Of a stretch of 64,000 nucleotides of DNA, positions 1 through 16,312 are shown piece by piece. The stretch is taken from positions 74,064,207 to 74,128,206 of the forward strand of contig NC_091134.1 in assembly GCF_041381155.1 (NCBI RefSeq), in the 5' to 3' direction. This stretch comes from Argopecten irradians. Taxonomy: Eukaryota; Mollusca; Bivalvia; Pectinida; Pectinidae. Positions within the stretch are counted from its first letter, which is position 1; the number at the start of each line of letters is the position of its first letter. The notes under the pieces were generated by a model. It was given only the letters and a program-made list of their open reading frames with translations, was not told the DNA's origin and searched no databases. The position numbers were made by a program, and so were the translations under genes.

Positions 1-2834
<2,834 letters not shown>

Positions 2835-2844
2835 NNNNNNNNNN
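2835..2844. other. Assembly gap (10 N)
   Basis: Ten consecutive N separate the poly(C) tract from satellite 1. The real size of the gap is not known from the sequence, and the order of what lies to its left is not secured by contiguous sequence. Confidence 0.98.
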
Positions 2845-5800
2845 ACTAGTATATATATACAAGGTAAATATATACAATATTAGTCAGTAAGACAAGCTCT
2901 GAAGGATGTATATACCAGGTAAATATATCAATATGAGTCAAGGCTCTGAAGGATCTTAATATATATACAATATTAGTCAGTAAAAGACCAGCTCTGAAGG
3001 ACGTTACCAGTATATATACAAGGTAAATATATACAATATTAGTCAGTGAAGGAGTTACCAGTAAGCTCAATATTAGTCAGTAAGACAAGCTCTACTGAAG
3101 GTTACCCAGTAATATATACAAGGTAAACGGTTAAGACCACTCTGAAGGAGTACCAGTATATATACAAGGTAAATATATACAATATTAGTCAGTAAGACAA
3201 GCTCTGAAGGACGTTACCAGTATATATACAAGGTAAATATATACAATATTAGTCAGTAAGACAAGCTCTGAAGGACGTTACCAGTATATATACAAGGTAA
3301 ATATATACAATATTAGTCAGTAAGACCAGCTCTGAAGGACAGAGCTCTGAAGGATGTTTACCAGTATATATACAAGGTAAATATATACAATATTAGTCAG
3401 TAAGACAATAGCTCTGACGTTTACTAGTATATATACAATATTAGTCCCAGTAAGACCAGCTCTGAAGGACATTAAATATATAAATATATACAATATTAGT
3501 CAGACCAGCTCTGAAAGATATACAAGGTAAAATATATACAATATTAGTCAAGTTAAACCCAGTATATATACAAGGTAATATATACAATATTAGTCAGTAA
3601 GACCAGCTCTCTGAAGGACGTTACCAGATGTATACCAGTATATATATACAAGGTAAATATATACATTGTTGTATATATGTCAGTAAGACCCTGGTAGTCA
3701 TAAAGTAAGACCAGCTCTGAAGTTACCAGTATATAATACAAGGTAAATATATACAATATTAGTCAGTAAGACCAGCTCTGAAGGACGTTACTAGTATATA
3801 TATATATACAATATTAGTCAGTAAGACCTGAAGGACGTTACCAGTATATATACAAGTAAATAGATACAAGTCAGTAAGACACAAGCTCTGAGGATTACAG
3901 TATATATACAAGGTAAATATATACAATATTAGTAAAGACAATGTTACCATATAATACAACAAGGTAAATATATACATATTAGTCAGTAAGACAACTGAAA
4001 CGTTATATAATATACTATAGATAACTTTTAGTTGTAGACCCCTGAAGGACCATAGATAAAGTCGACTGTTACTCTGAAGGACGTTACCAGTATAATTCTA
4101 TAATATAATATAGTAAGACCCCTGTCTGTAGAAGGAAGGTAAATATATACAATATTAGTCAGTAAGACTCTGAAGTTTACGTTACCTGTAATATATACAA
4201 GGTATCATTGTTGTAGGTATGTAGTGACCATAGATAAACGACTGTTACCAGTATATAGTAACTTTATACAAGGTTAATGACCATAAATATATTACTGCAG
4301 TAAGACAAGCTCTGAAGGACGTTACCAGTATATATATACAAGGTAAATATATACAATATTAGTCAGTAAGACCAGCTCTGAAGACGTTACCAGGACATAG
4401 ATAAAGTCGACTTACAGTAGTATATATACAAGGTAAATATATACAATATTAGTTGTAGACCCCAGTAAGACATAGATAAAGTCAGCTCTGAAGGATGTTA
4501 CCAGTATATATACAAGGTAAATTGTTGTACAATACCCCTGTCTGTAGTGACCAGTAAGACAAGCTCTGAAGGACGTTACTGCAGACTACCAGTATATATA
4601 CAAGGTAAATATAGACAAGATTAGTCATAAGTGACAGCTCTGAAGGAAGTTACCATATATATACAAGGTAAATAGATACAATATTATCAGTAAGAACCCA
4701 GCTCTGAAGGACAAGACCATATATTTTTATACAAGAAAATATAACAATATTAGTCAGTAAGCACCAGCTCTGAAGGACAGTTACCAATATGCACAAGGTA
4801 AAATATATACAATATTAGCGTCCCAGGAAGACCAGCATCTGAAGGACGTTACCAGTATATATACAACAGGTAAATGTGATACAATATTAGTCAGTAAGAC
4901 AAGCTCTGAAGGACCGTTACCAGTATATATACAAGGTAAATATATACTAATATGAGTCAGTAACACATGCTCTGAACGTTACTAGTATAATATACAAGGT
5001 AACGTATATCCAATATAGTAGTAAGACAACTCTGAAGATGTTACCAGTACAAGTAAATATACACAATATTAGTCAGTAAGACAAGCTCTGAAGGACATTA
5101 CCAGTATAATACAAGGTAAATATATACAAGATTAGTCAGTAAGAACCAGCTCTGAGAAGTGGACATTTACAGTATATATATACAAGGTCAAGTATATACT
5201 AATATTAAGTCAGTAAGACATAGCTCTGAAGGACGTTACTAGTAATACACAAGGTAAATAATATACAGATATTAGTCAGTAAGACCTGCTCTGATGGGAC
5301 GTTACACAGTTACATATCAAGGTAAATACATACAATAATTAGTCAGTATGGACCAGCTCTGAAGGACAGTTACTAGTATATATTGACAAGGTAAATATAT
5401 ACAATATTATGTCAGTACGGACAAGCTAAGATGGACGTTACCAGTATATATACAAGGTAAATATATACAATATTAGTCAGTAAGACCAGCTCTGAAGGAC
5501 GTTACCAGTATATATACAAGGTAAATATATACAATATTAGTCAGTAAGATAAGCTGCTCTGTAGGGGGTTACTAGTATATATACAAGGTAAATATATACA
5601 ATATTAGTCAGTAGGAACAGCTCTGAAGGATTTTACCAGTATATATATACAAGGTAAATATATACAATATTAGTCAGTAGGACCAAGCTCTGAAGGACGT
5701 TACCAGTATATATACATGGGTAAATATATACAATATTAGTCAGTAAGACAAGCTCTTAAGGATGTTTACCAGTACATATACAAGGTAAATATATACAATA

Positions 5801-8800
5801 TTAGTAAGTAAGGACAAGCTCTGAAGGACGTTACTAGTATATATTCAAGGGTAAATATATACAATATTAGTCAGTAAGACCAGCTCTGAAGGAAGTTACC
5901 AGTATATATACAAGGTAAATATATACAATATTAGTCAGTAAGACCAGCTCTGAAAGACATTACCGAGTATATATACAAAGGTAAATATATACAATATTAG
6001 TCAGTAAGAAGACCAGCTCTGAAGGGACGTTACCAGTTATGTACAAGGTGAATATATACAATATAAGTCAGTAAGACAAGCTCTGAAGGACGTTACTAGT
6101 ATATATACAAGGTAAATATATACAATATTAGTCAGTAAGACCAGCTCTGAAGGACGTTACCAGTACATATACAAGGTAAAATATATACAATATTAGTCAG
6201 TAAGGTCCAGCTCTGAAGGACGTTTACTAGTATATATACAAGGTAAATATATACAATATTAGTCCAGTAAGACCAGCTCTGAAGGACGTTACCAGTATAT
6301 ATACAAGGTAAATATATATTCAATATTAGTCAGTAAGACCAGCTCTGAAGGACGTTACCAGTATATATACAAGGTAAATATATGCAATATTAGTCAGTAA
6401 GATAAGCTCTGTAGGGGGTTAGCTAGTATATATACAAGGTAAATATATACAATATATTAGTCAGTAGGACACCAGCTCTGAAGGATGTTACCAGTATATA
6501 TACAAGGTAAAATATATACTCAATATTAGTCAGTAGGACCATGCTCTGAAGGATGTTACCAGTATATATACAAGGTAAATATATTACAATATTAGTCAGT
6601 AGGACCAGTCTCTGAAGGACGTTACCAGTATATATACATGGTAAATATATACAATATTAGGTCAGTAAGACAAGCTCTTAAGGATGTTACCAGTACATAT
6701 ACAAGGTAAATATATACAATATTAGTAAGTAAGACAAGCTCTGCTGAAGGACGTTACTAGTATATATACAAGGTAAATATTATACAATATTAGTCAGTAA
6801 GACCAGCTCTGAAGGAAGTTACCAGTATATATATACAAGGTAAATATATACAATTTTAGTCAGTAAGACCAGCTCTGAAGGACGGTTACCAGTATAGTAT
6901 ACAAGGTAAATATTTACAATATTAGTCAGTAAGACCAGCTCTGAAGGACGTTACCAGTATATGCACAAGGTAAATATATACAATATTAGTCAGGAAGACC
7001 AGCTCTGAAGGACGTTACCAGTATATATACAAGGTAAATGTATACAATATTAGTCAGTAAGACAAGCTCTGAAGGACGTTACCAGTATATATAACAAGGT
7101 AAATATATACAATATTAGTCAGTAAGACAAGCTCTGAAGGACGTTACTAGTATATATACAAGGTAAATATATACAATATTAGTCAGTAAGACAAGCTCTG
7201 AAGGATGTTACCAGTACATATACAAGGTAATATATATACAATATTTAGTCAGTAAGACCAGCTCTGAAGGATGTTACCAGTATATGTACAAGGTAAATAT
7301 ATACAATATTAGTCAGTAAGACAAGATATGAAGGACATTACCAGTATATATACAAGGTAAATATATACACAATATTAGTCAGTAAGACAAGCTCTGAAGG
7401 ACGTTACCAGTATATATACAAGGTAAATATATACAATACAATTAGTCAGTAAGACAAGCTCTGAAGGATGTTACCAGTATATATTACATAGGTAAATATA
7501 TACAATATTAGTCAGTAAGACCAGCTCTGAAGGACGTTACTAGTATATATACAAGGTAAATATATATCAATATTAGTCAGTAAGACCAGCTCTGAAGGAT
7601 GTTACCAGTATATATACAAGGTAAATATATACAATATTAGTCAGTAAGACAAGCTCTGAAGGACGTTACCAGTATATATACAAGGTAAATATATACAATA
7701 TTAGTCAGTAAGACCAGCTCTGAAGGATGTTACCAGTATATATACAAGGTAAATATATACAATATTAGTCAGTAAGACCAGCTCTGAAGGACGTTACCAG
7801 TATATATACAAGGTAAATATATGCGATATTAGTCAGTAAGACAAGCTCTGAAGGATGTTACCAGTATATATACAAGGTAAATATATACAATATTAGTCAG
7901 TAAGACAAGCTCTGAAGGACGTTACCAGTATATATACAAGGTAAATATATACAATATTAGTCAGTAAGACAAGCTCTGAAGGACATTACCAGTATATATA
8001 CAAGGTAAATATATACAATATTAGTCAGTAAGACCAGCTCTGAAGGACGTTACTAGTATATATACAAGGTAAATATATACAATATTAGTCAGTAAGACCA
8101 GCTCTGAAGGACATTACCAGTATATATACAAGGTAAAATATATATACAATATTAGTCATTAAGACCAGCTCTGAAGGACGTTTCTAGTATATTATACAAG
8201 GTAAATATATACAATATTAGTCAGTAAGACAAGCTCTGAAGGACGTTACCAGTATATATACAAGGTAATATATATACAATATTAGTCAGTAAGACCAGCT
8301 CTGAAGGACGTTACCAGTATATATATACAAGGTAAATATATACAATATTAGTCAGTAAGACCAGCTCTGAAGGATGTTACCAGTATATATACAAGGTAAA
8401 TATATACAATATTAGTCAGTAAGACAAGCTCTGAAGGACATTACCAGTATATATACAAGGTAAATATATACAATATTAGTCAGTAAGACCAGCTCTGAAG
8501 GACGTTACCAGTATATATACAAGGTAAATATATACAATATTAGTCAGTAAGACAAGCTCTGAAGGACGTTTACCAGTATATATACAAGGTAAAAATATAT
8601 ACAATATTAGTCAGTAAGACCAGCTCTGAAGGACGTTACCAGTATATATACAAGGTAAATATATATACAATATTAGTCAGTAAGACCAGCTCTGAAGGAC
8701 GTTACCAGTATATATACAAGGTAAATATATACAATATTAGTCAGTAAGACAAGCTCTGAAGGACGTTACCAGTATATATACAAGGTAAATATATACAATA

Positions 8801-11800
8801 TTAGTCAGTAAGACAAGCTCTGAAGGATGTTACCAGTATATATACAAGGTAAATATATACAATATTAGTCAGTAAGACCAGCTCTGAAGGACGTTACAGT
8901 ATATATTACAAGGTAAATATATACAATATTAGTCAGTAAGACAAGCTCTGAAGGACGTTACTAGTATATATACAAGGTAAATATATACAATATTAGTCAG
9001 TAAGACCAGCTCTGAAGGACGTTACCAGTATATATACAAGGTAAATATATACAATATTAGTCAGTAAGACAGCTCTGAAGGACGTTACCTAGTATATATA
9101 CAAGGTAAATATATACAATAATTAGTCAGTAAGACCAGCTCTGAAGGACGTTCCAGTATATATACAAGGTAAATATATACAATATTAGTCAGTAAGACCA
9201 GCTCTGAAGGACGTTACCAGTATATATACAAGGTAAATATATACAATATTAGTCAGTAAGACAAGCTCTGAAGGACGTTACCAGTATATATACAAGGTAA
9301 ATATATACAATATTAGTCAGTAAGACAAGCTCTGAAGGATGTTACCAGTATATATACAAGGTAAATATATACAATATTAGTCAGTAAGACCAGCTCTAAG
9401 GACGTTACCAGCAAGGTAATATATACAATATGAAGTAAGACAAGCTCTGAAGGACGTTACTAGTATATATACAAGGTAAATATATACAATATTAGTCAGT
9501 AAGACAAGCTCTGAAGGATGTTACCAGTATATATACAAGGTAAATATATACAATATTAGTCAGTAAGACAAGCTCTGTAGGGGGTTACTAGTATATATAC
9601 AAGGTAAATATATACAATATTAGTCAGTAAGACCAGCTCTGAAGGACGTTACTAGTATATATACAAGGTAAATATATACAATATTAGTCAGTAAGACAAG
9701 CTCTGAAGGATGTTACCAGTATATATACAAGGTAAATATATACAATATTAGTCAGTAAGACAAGCTCTGAAGGACGTTACTAGTATATATACAAGGTAAA
9801 TATATACAATATTAGTCAGTAAGACAAGCTCTGAAGGATGTTACCAGTATATATACAAGGTAAATATATACAATATTAGTCAGTAAGACAAGCTCTGTAG
9901 GGGGTTACTAGTATATATACAAGGTAAATATATACAATATTAGTCAGTAAGACCAGCTCTGAAGGACGTTACCAGTATATATACAAGGTAAATATATACA
10001 ATATTAGTCAGTAAGACCAGCTCTGAAGGACGTTACCAGTATATATACAAGGTAAATATATACAATATTAGTCAGTAAGACCAGCTCTGAAGGACGTTAC
10101 CAGTATATATACAAGGTAAATATATACAATATTAGTCAGTAAGACAAGCTCTGAAGGATGTTACCAGTATATATACAAGGTAAATATATACAATATTAGT
10201 CAGTAAGACAAGCTCTGAAGGACGTTACTAGTATATATACAAGGTCAATATATACAATATTAGTCAGTAAGACAAGCTCTGAAGGATGTTACCAGTATAT
10301 ATACAAGGTAAATATATACAATATTAGTCAGTAAGACAAGCTCTGTAGGGGGTTACTAGTATATATACAAGGTAAATATATACAATATTAGTCAGTAAGA
10401 CCAGCTCTGAAGGACGTTACAGTTTATATACAAGGTAAATATATATACATAATATTATTGTCAGTAAGACCAGCTCTGAAGGACGTTACCAGTATATATA
10501 CAAGGTAAATATATACAATATTAGTCAGTAAGACAAGCTCTGAAGGATGTTACCAGTATATATACAAGGTAAATATATACAATATTAGTCAGTAAGACAA
10601 GCTCTGAAGGACGTTACCAGTATATATACAAGGTAAATATATACAATATTAGTCAGTAAGACAAGCTCTGAAGGACGTTACCAGTATATATACAGGTAAT
10701 ATATACAATTATATTCAGTAAGACAAGTGAAGGACGTTACAGTATATATACAATATTAGTCAGTATATTACAATATTAGTCAGTAAGACAAGCTCTGAAG
10801 GGGGTTACCAGTATATATACAAGGTAAAATATATATACAATATTAGTCAGTAAGACAGCTCTGAAGGACGTTACCAGTATTATATACAAGGTAAATATTT
10901 ATACAATATTAGTCAGTAAGACCAGCTCTGAAGGACGTTACTAGTATATATACAAGGTAAATATATACAATATTAGTCAGTAAGACAAGCTCTGAAGGAC
11001 GTTACTAGTATATATACAAGGTAAATATATACAATATTAGTCAGTAAGACCAGCTCTGAAGGATGTTACCAGTATATATACAAGGTAAATATATACAATA
11101 TTAGTCAGTAAGACAAGCTCTGAAGGACGTTACTAGTATATATACAAGGTAAATATATACAATATTAGTCAGTAAGACCAGCTCTGAAGGACGTTACCAG
11201 TATATATACAAGGTAAATATATACAATATTAGTCAGTAAGACAAGCTCTGAAGGACGTTACAGTATATATACAAGGTAAATATATACAATATTAGTCAGT
11301 AAGACAAGCTCTGAAGGACGTTACTAGTATATATACAAGGTAAATATATACAATATTAGTCAGTAAGACAAGCTCTGAAGGACGTTACCAGTATAATACA
11401 AGGTAAATATATACAATATTAGTCAGTAAGACAAGCTCTGAAGGACGTTACCAGTATATATACAAGGTAAATATATACAATATTAGTCAGTAAGACAAGC
11501 TCTGAAGGATGTTACCAGTATATATACAAGGTAAATATATACAATATTAGTCAGTAAGACAAGCTCTGAAGGACGTTACTAGTATATATACAAGGTAAAT
11601 ATATACAATATTAGTCAGTAAGACAAGCTCTGAAGGAGTTACCAGTAATATATACAAGGTAAATATATACAATATTAGTCAGTAAGACAAGCTCTGAAAG
11701 TTACTAGTATATATACAAGGTAAATATATACAATATTAGTCAGTAAGACAAGCTCTGAAGGAGTTACCAGTATATATACAAGGTAAATATATACAATATT

Positions 11801-13160
11801 AGTCAGTAAGACAAGCTCTGAAGGACGTTACTAGTATATATACAAGGTAAATATATACAATATTAGTCAGTAAGACCAGCTCTGAAGGACAGTACCAGTA
11901 TATATATACAAGGTAAATATATACAATATTAGTCAGTAAGACCAGCTCTGTAGGGGGTTACTAGTATATATACAAGGTAAATATATACAATATTAGTCAG
12001 TAAGACCAGCTCTGAAGGACGTTACCAGTATATATACAAGGTAAATATATACAATATTAGTCAGTAAGACCAGCTCTGAAGGATGTTACCAGTATATATA
12101 CAAGGTAAATATATACAATATTAGTCAGTAAGACCAGCTCTGAAGGACGTTACCAGTATATATACAAGGTAAATATATACAATATTAGTCAGTAAGACAA
12201 GCTCTGAAGGACGTTACCAGTACATATACAAGGTAAATATATATACAATATTAGTCAGTAAGACCAGCTCTGAAGGACGTTTCTAGTATATATACAAGGT
12301 AAATATATACAATATTAGTCAGTAAGACCAGCTCTGAAGGACGTTACCAGTATATATACAAGGTAAATATATACAATATTAGTCAGTAAGACCAGCTCTG
12401 AAGGATGTTACCAGTATATATACAAGGTAAATATATACAATATTAGTCAGTAAGACAAGCTCTGAAGGACGTTACCAGTATATATACAAGGTAAATATAT
12501 ACAATATTAGTCAGTAAGACCAGCTCTGAAGGACGTTTCTAGTATATATACAAGGTAAATATATACAATATTAGTCAGTAAGACCAGCTCTGAAGGACGT
12601 TACCAGTATATATACAAGGTAAATATATACAATATTAGTCAGTAAGACAAGCTCTGAAGGATGTTACCAGTACATATACAAGGTAAATATATACAATATT
12701 AGTCAGTAAGACAAGCTCTGAAGGACGTTACTAGTATATATACAAGGTAAATATATACAATATTAGTCAGTAAGACAAGCTCTGAAGGATGTTACCAGTA
12801 TATATACAAGGTAAATATATACAATATTAGTCAGTAAGACCAGCTCTGAAGGACGTTACCAGTATATATACAAGGTAAATATATACAATATTAGTCAGTA
12901 AGACAAGCTCTGAAGGATGTTACTAGTATATATACAAGGTCAATATATACAATATTAGTCAGTAAGACCAGCTCTGAAGGATGTTACCAGTATATATACA
13001 AGGTAAATATATACAATATTAGTCAGTAAGACCAGCTCTGAAGGATGTTACCAGTATATATACAAGGTAAATATATACAATATTAGTCAGTAAGACCAGC
13101 TCTGAAGGACGTTACCAGTATATATACAAGGTAAATATATACAATATTAGTCAGTAAGAC
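2845..13160. repeat. Satellite 1: 64-bp tandem array
   Basis: About 160 head-to-tail copies of an A+T-rich 64-bp unit. Landmarks in each unit are GTTACCAG, the perfect palindrome GTATATATAC, AAGGTAAATATATAC, AATATTAGTCAGTAAGAC and CAGCTCTGAAGG. Variant positions (CCAGC/CAAGC, GGAC/GGAT, CCAGT/CTAGT, and a rarer GTAGGGGG form) combine into higher-order blocks between about 9500 and 10400. Copies from about 7000 to 13160 are very uniform, while copies from 2845 to about 5400 are full of small insertions and deletions. Short open frames on the - strand here are repeat translations and not genes. The array ends abruptly 156 bases before a coding exon, so it is probably intronic. Confidence 0.95.
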
Positions 13161-13316
13161 ATTGCAGTGTACATACACGTTTACTATATAGTTTGCAAAT
13201 GATTGCAAACCATGGATATTAAATGAATGCAATAATTGCAATATTAAAAGTTATAAAACAAGTTCATTGAACATACTAACTGAATTTTTTGTGTCTGAGT
13301 GCTGTGTGTGTTACAG

Positions 13317-13436
13317 GTAGTTATACACAAGAAAGAATTTTACGGGAAAGAAAAGAACAACTGGAAACTGGCAAAGCAAGATGCAGCTAAGACCTGTATA
13401 TCAGAGCTCAAACAAATCTGCTATATTGATTCATAA
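13317..13436 (+). CDS. Last coding exon, dsRNA-binding-domain-like protein (partial)
   Basis: Reading in phase 0 from a good 3' splice site (pyrimidine/GT-rich tract then TTACAG, exon from 13317) gives 39 residues and a TAA at 13434-13436. The peptide starts VVIHKKEFYG, continues with WKLAKQDAAKTC and ends ICYIDS. A short strand followed by a Lys-rich turn and a helix of the form K-x-AKQ-x-AA-x(4)-L matches the C-terminal half of a double-stranded-RNA-binding domain (family knowledge). The protein itself is not identified. Earlier exons are not in the unique sequence at 13161-13316, so they lie beyond satellite 1 or beyond the gap. The exon assignment is inference from frame, splice site, codon content and a nearby poly(A) signal. 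It could be a retained fragment of a dead gene, but the frame is clean. Confidence 0.6.
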   Translation, partial: VVIHKKEFYGKEKNNWKLAKQDAAKTCISELKQICYIDS

Positions 13437-14170
13437 TGTATTATATCAGAGTTCAAACGAACCTGCTATGTTGATTCATTTGAAAAATAATTGAATTTTG
13501 TGTTGTAACTGGTGTTTCAACAACAATTTTTGACAAATAAATGTCGCTCATCAGGGCGTCATTTTCAAATGAGCAAATAAGCAAAATTTAAATTAGGACA
13601 TAAAAGGTGTGTGTTTGCCGAATCAGTGCCTCCATCTTATTTACTGTCAATGTATTAGTACAGGTCAAAGTGATGTTCATACAAAAATGAATGAAAAATT
13701 TGTTCATAACATTATATATGATTTATAACGAACACACAATGGAAATGGAAATATAATGTAACTATGCTCAGCGGGCAGTGCACCAAATTGTACAATGATA
13801 GAGACCTGCAAATTACTCATTCACATTTCAGTTTCAAATCATATGTAGGCAAAAATTACAATAATGTCATAACTGATATCAAAGCTAAACTATAACATCA
13901 ACATAAGTAGCAGATAATGATACAAAGTATGGCATTGTATGTTTATTGTTTGTCACTGATACATGGTTTATGGTGACAGAATTGATGTATAAGTGTTTAA
14001 GTATCAAATGTACATGTTTTTTAATAATAATAAATAAGATTTATATAATGTCATCTACAGTTGTTGTTTAAAAATTATTCAAAATTCCAGAAACAGTATA
14101 AGGTCGAATGAATAAAAATTGCTATGTAACTACGTACTATGCATACAGTAAAAAGTCTCTACAAGAAGGC
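13437..14170. other. 3' UTR and A+T-rich intergenic sequence
   Basis: Unique A+T-rich sequence downstream of the dsRBD-like exon. Apart from the poly(A) signal near its start I see no open frame of note, RNA gene or repeat. Confidence 0.7.
13536..13541 (+). promoter_or_regulatory. Poly(A) signal AATAAA
   Basis: A canonical AATAAA lies 100 bases after the TAA of the dsRBD-like exon, in an A+T-rich stretch. It is well placed to end that transcript and supports the + strand exon call. Confidence 0.5.
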
Positions 14171-16312
14171 AATCAGTCAAGGTTTGTTGGTGACAAGGTC
14201 AGAAGTTACTCAGTCAAGGTCTGGTGGTGACAAGGTCAGAAGTCACTTGGTCAAGGTCTGATGGTGACAAGGTCAGAAGTAGCTCAGTCAAGGTCTGATG
14301 TTGACAAGGTCAGAAGTCACTTGGTAAAGGTCTGATGGTGATAAAATCAGAAGTCACTCAGTCAAGATCTGATGGTGACAAGGTCAGAAGATACTCGATC
14401 AAGGTCTGTTGGTGACAAGGTCAGAAGTCACTCGGTCAAGATCTGTTGGTGACAAGGTCAGAAGTCACTCAGTCAAGATCTCTTGGTGACAAGGTCAGAA
14501 GACACTCAGTCAAGGGCTCTTGGTAACAAGGTCAAAAGTCACTCAGTCAAGATCTGTTGGTGACAAGGTCAAAAGTCACTCAGTCAAGGTCTGTTGGTGA
14601 CAAGGTCAAAAGTCACTTGGAACTGCTGTATGTTCATGTTGTGTCTTCTTGTATAGTGGAACTGTTGCCCTTTTTATAGTGCTATATCACTGAAGCATGC
14701 TGCCGAAGACACCAAGCAACACACTTCACCCGTTCACATTATACTGACAACGGAGGAACCAGTCATCCAATTCCAGTTATGCTGAGCACTAAGCAGGAGC
14801 AGAAACTACCACTTTTATAGAACATTAAGTCAGTTAGGAAGAAGAGAAAAAATGAGATCCTAAATTAAGTCGCCTTTTACGATCATGAAATAGGGCCGGG
14901 TAGCAGGTACAATTCTAACGCCCTACCAGCAGGGCCATCACTCAGTCAAGGACTGGTGGTGGCAAGGTCAGAATACACACAGTCAAGGTTTGATAGTGAC
15001 AAGGTCAGATGACAATAAGCCAAGGTCTGATGGGGTCAAGGTCGGAAGTCACACGGTCAAAGTCTGATAGGGTCAAGGTCAGAAGTCATGCGGCCAAGGT
15101 CTGATGGAGACAAGGTCAGAAGTCACTCAGTCAAGGTTTGATGGTGGCATGGTCAGAAAAAACACGGTCAAGATTTGATTGTGACAAGGTCAGATGACAA
15201 TAAGTAAAGATCTAATAGGGTCAAGGTCGGAAGTCACACGGTCAAAGTCAGATGGGGACAAGGTCAGAAGTCACTCAGTCAAGGAATGATGTTGACAAGA
15301 TCAAAAGTCACTCAGTCAAGGTTTGTTGGTGACAAGGTCAGATGACACACAGTCAAGGTTTGATTGTGACAAGGTCAGATGACACTTAGTTAAGGTCTGA
15401 TCTGGTCAAAGTCAGAAGACACTCAGTCAAGGCCTGATGGGGTCAAGGTATGATTGGGTCAAAGTCAGAAGTCACTCAGTCAAGGTCTGGTGGGGACAAG
15501 GTCAGAAGTCACATAGTCAAGGAATGATGTTGACAACATCAGAAGTCACTCATTTAAGGTTTGTTGGTGACAAGGTCAGAAGACACACAGTCAAGGTTTG
15601 ATGGTGACAAGGTCAGAAGTCGCTCAGTCAAAGTTTGATGTTGACAAGGTCAGAAGTCACAGGATCAAGTTCTGATGGTGACATGGTCAGAAGTCACGCG
15701 GCCACGGTCTGATGCAGACAAGGTCAAAAGTCATTCAGTCAAGGAAAGATGTTGACAAGATCAGAAGCCTCTCGGTCAAGGTTTGATGTTGACAAGGTCA
15801 GAAGACACACAGTCAAGGTTTCATTGTGAAAAGGTCAGATGACACTTAGTCTAGGTCTGATGGGGTCAAGGTCAGAAGTCACGGTGTCAAGGCCTCATGG
15901 GGTCAAGGTCTGATTAGGTCAAGGTCAAAAGTCACGCGGTCAAGGTCTGATGGGGACAAGGTCAGAAGTTACTCGGTCAAGGTTTCATGGTGACAAGGTC
16001 AGAAGACACTCAGTCAAGGTCTGCTGGTGACAAGGTCAGAAGTCACTCGGTCAAGGTTTGATGGTGACAAGGTCAGAAGTCACTTGATCAAGGACTGATG
16101 GTGACAAGGTCAGAAGTCACTCGGTCAAGGTCTGTTGTTGACAAGATCAGAAGTCACTCGGTCAAGGTTTGATTGTGACAAGGTCAGAAGACACTCGGTC
16201 AAGGTTTTATGGTTGCAAGGTAAGAAGTCACTCGGTCAAGGTCTGGTGGTGGCAAGGTCTGAAGTCACTCGGTCAAGGTCTTATGGTTGTAAGGTCGAAG
16301 TCAATCGGAATA
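14171..16312. repeat. 37-bp minisatellite rich in AAGGTCA
   Basis: About 50 imperfect copies of a 37-bp unit whose landmarks are GGTGACAAGGTCAGAAG, TCACTCAGTCAAGGTCTGAT and variants. Each unit contains two AAGGTC cores, one usually AAGGTCA and one AAGGTCT. Copies are much more diverged from each other than in the large satellites. Some contain GGGGTCAAGGTC variants, notably between 15030 and 15970. A non-repeat insertion splits the array at 14618-14937. Open frames at 16135-16429 on the + strand are repeat translations. The array lies between the dsRBD-like gene and the 3' end of gene B, which converge on it. Confidence 0.92.
14618..14937. mobile_element. SINE-like insertion within the minisatellite
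   Basis: About 320 bases unrelated to the 37-bp unit interrupt the array, which resumes in phase-like fashion afterwards. TCACT occurs at both junctions and may be a target-site duplication. The right part contains AAGTCGCCTTTTACGATCAT and a block ending GCCCTACCAGCAGGG. To my recollection this resembles the tails of dispersed elements common in mollusc genomes (family knowledge, not checked). No coding sequence is visible, which fits a non-autonomous element. Confidence 0.5.

Noticed and set aside
2846-6323. Several 60-75 codon - strand open frames in satellite 1
   Set aside because: They are translations of the 64-bp unit with repeated NIVYIYLVYI peptides and are broken by indels; there is no gene signal beyond the repeat.
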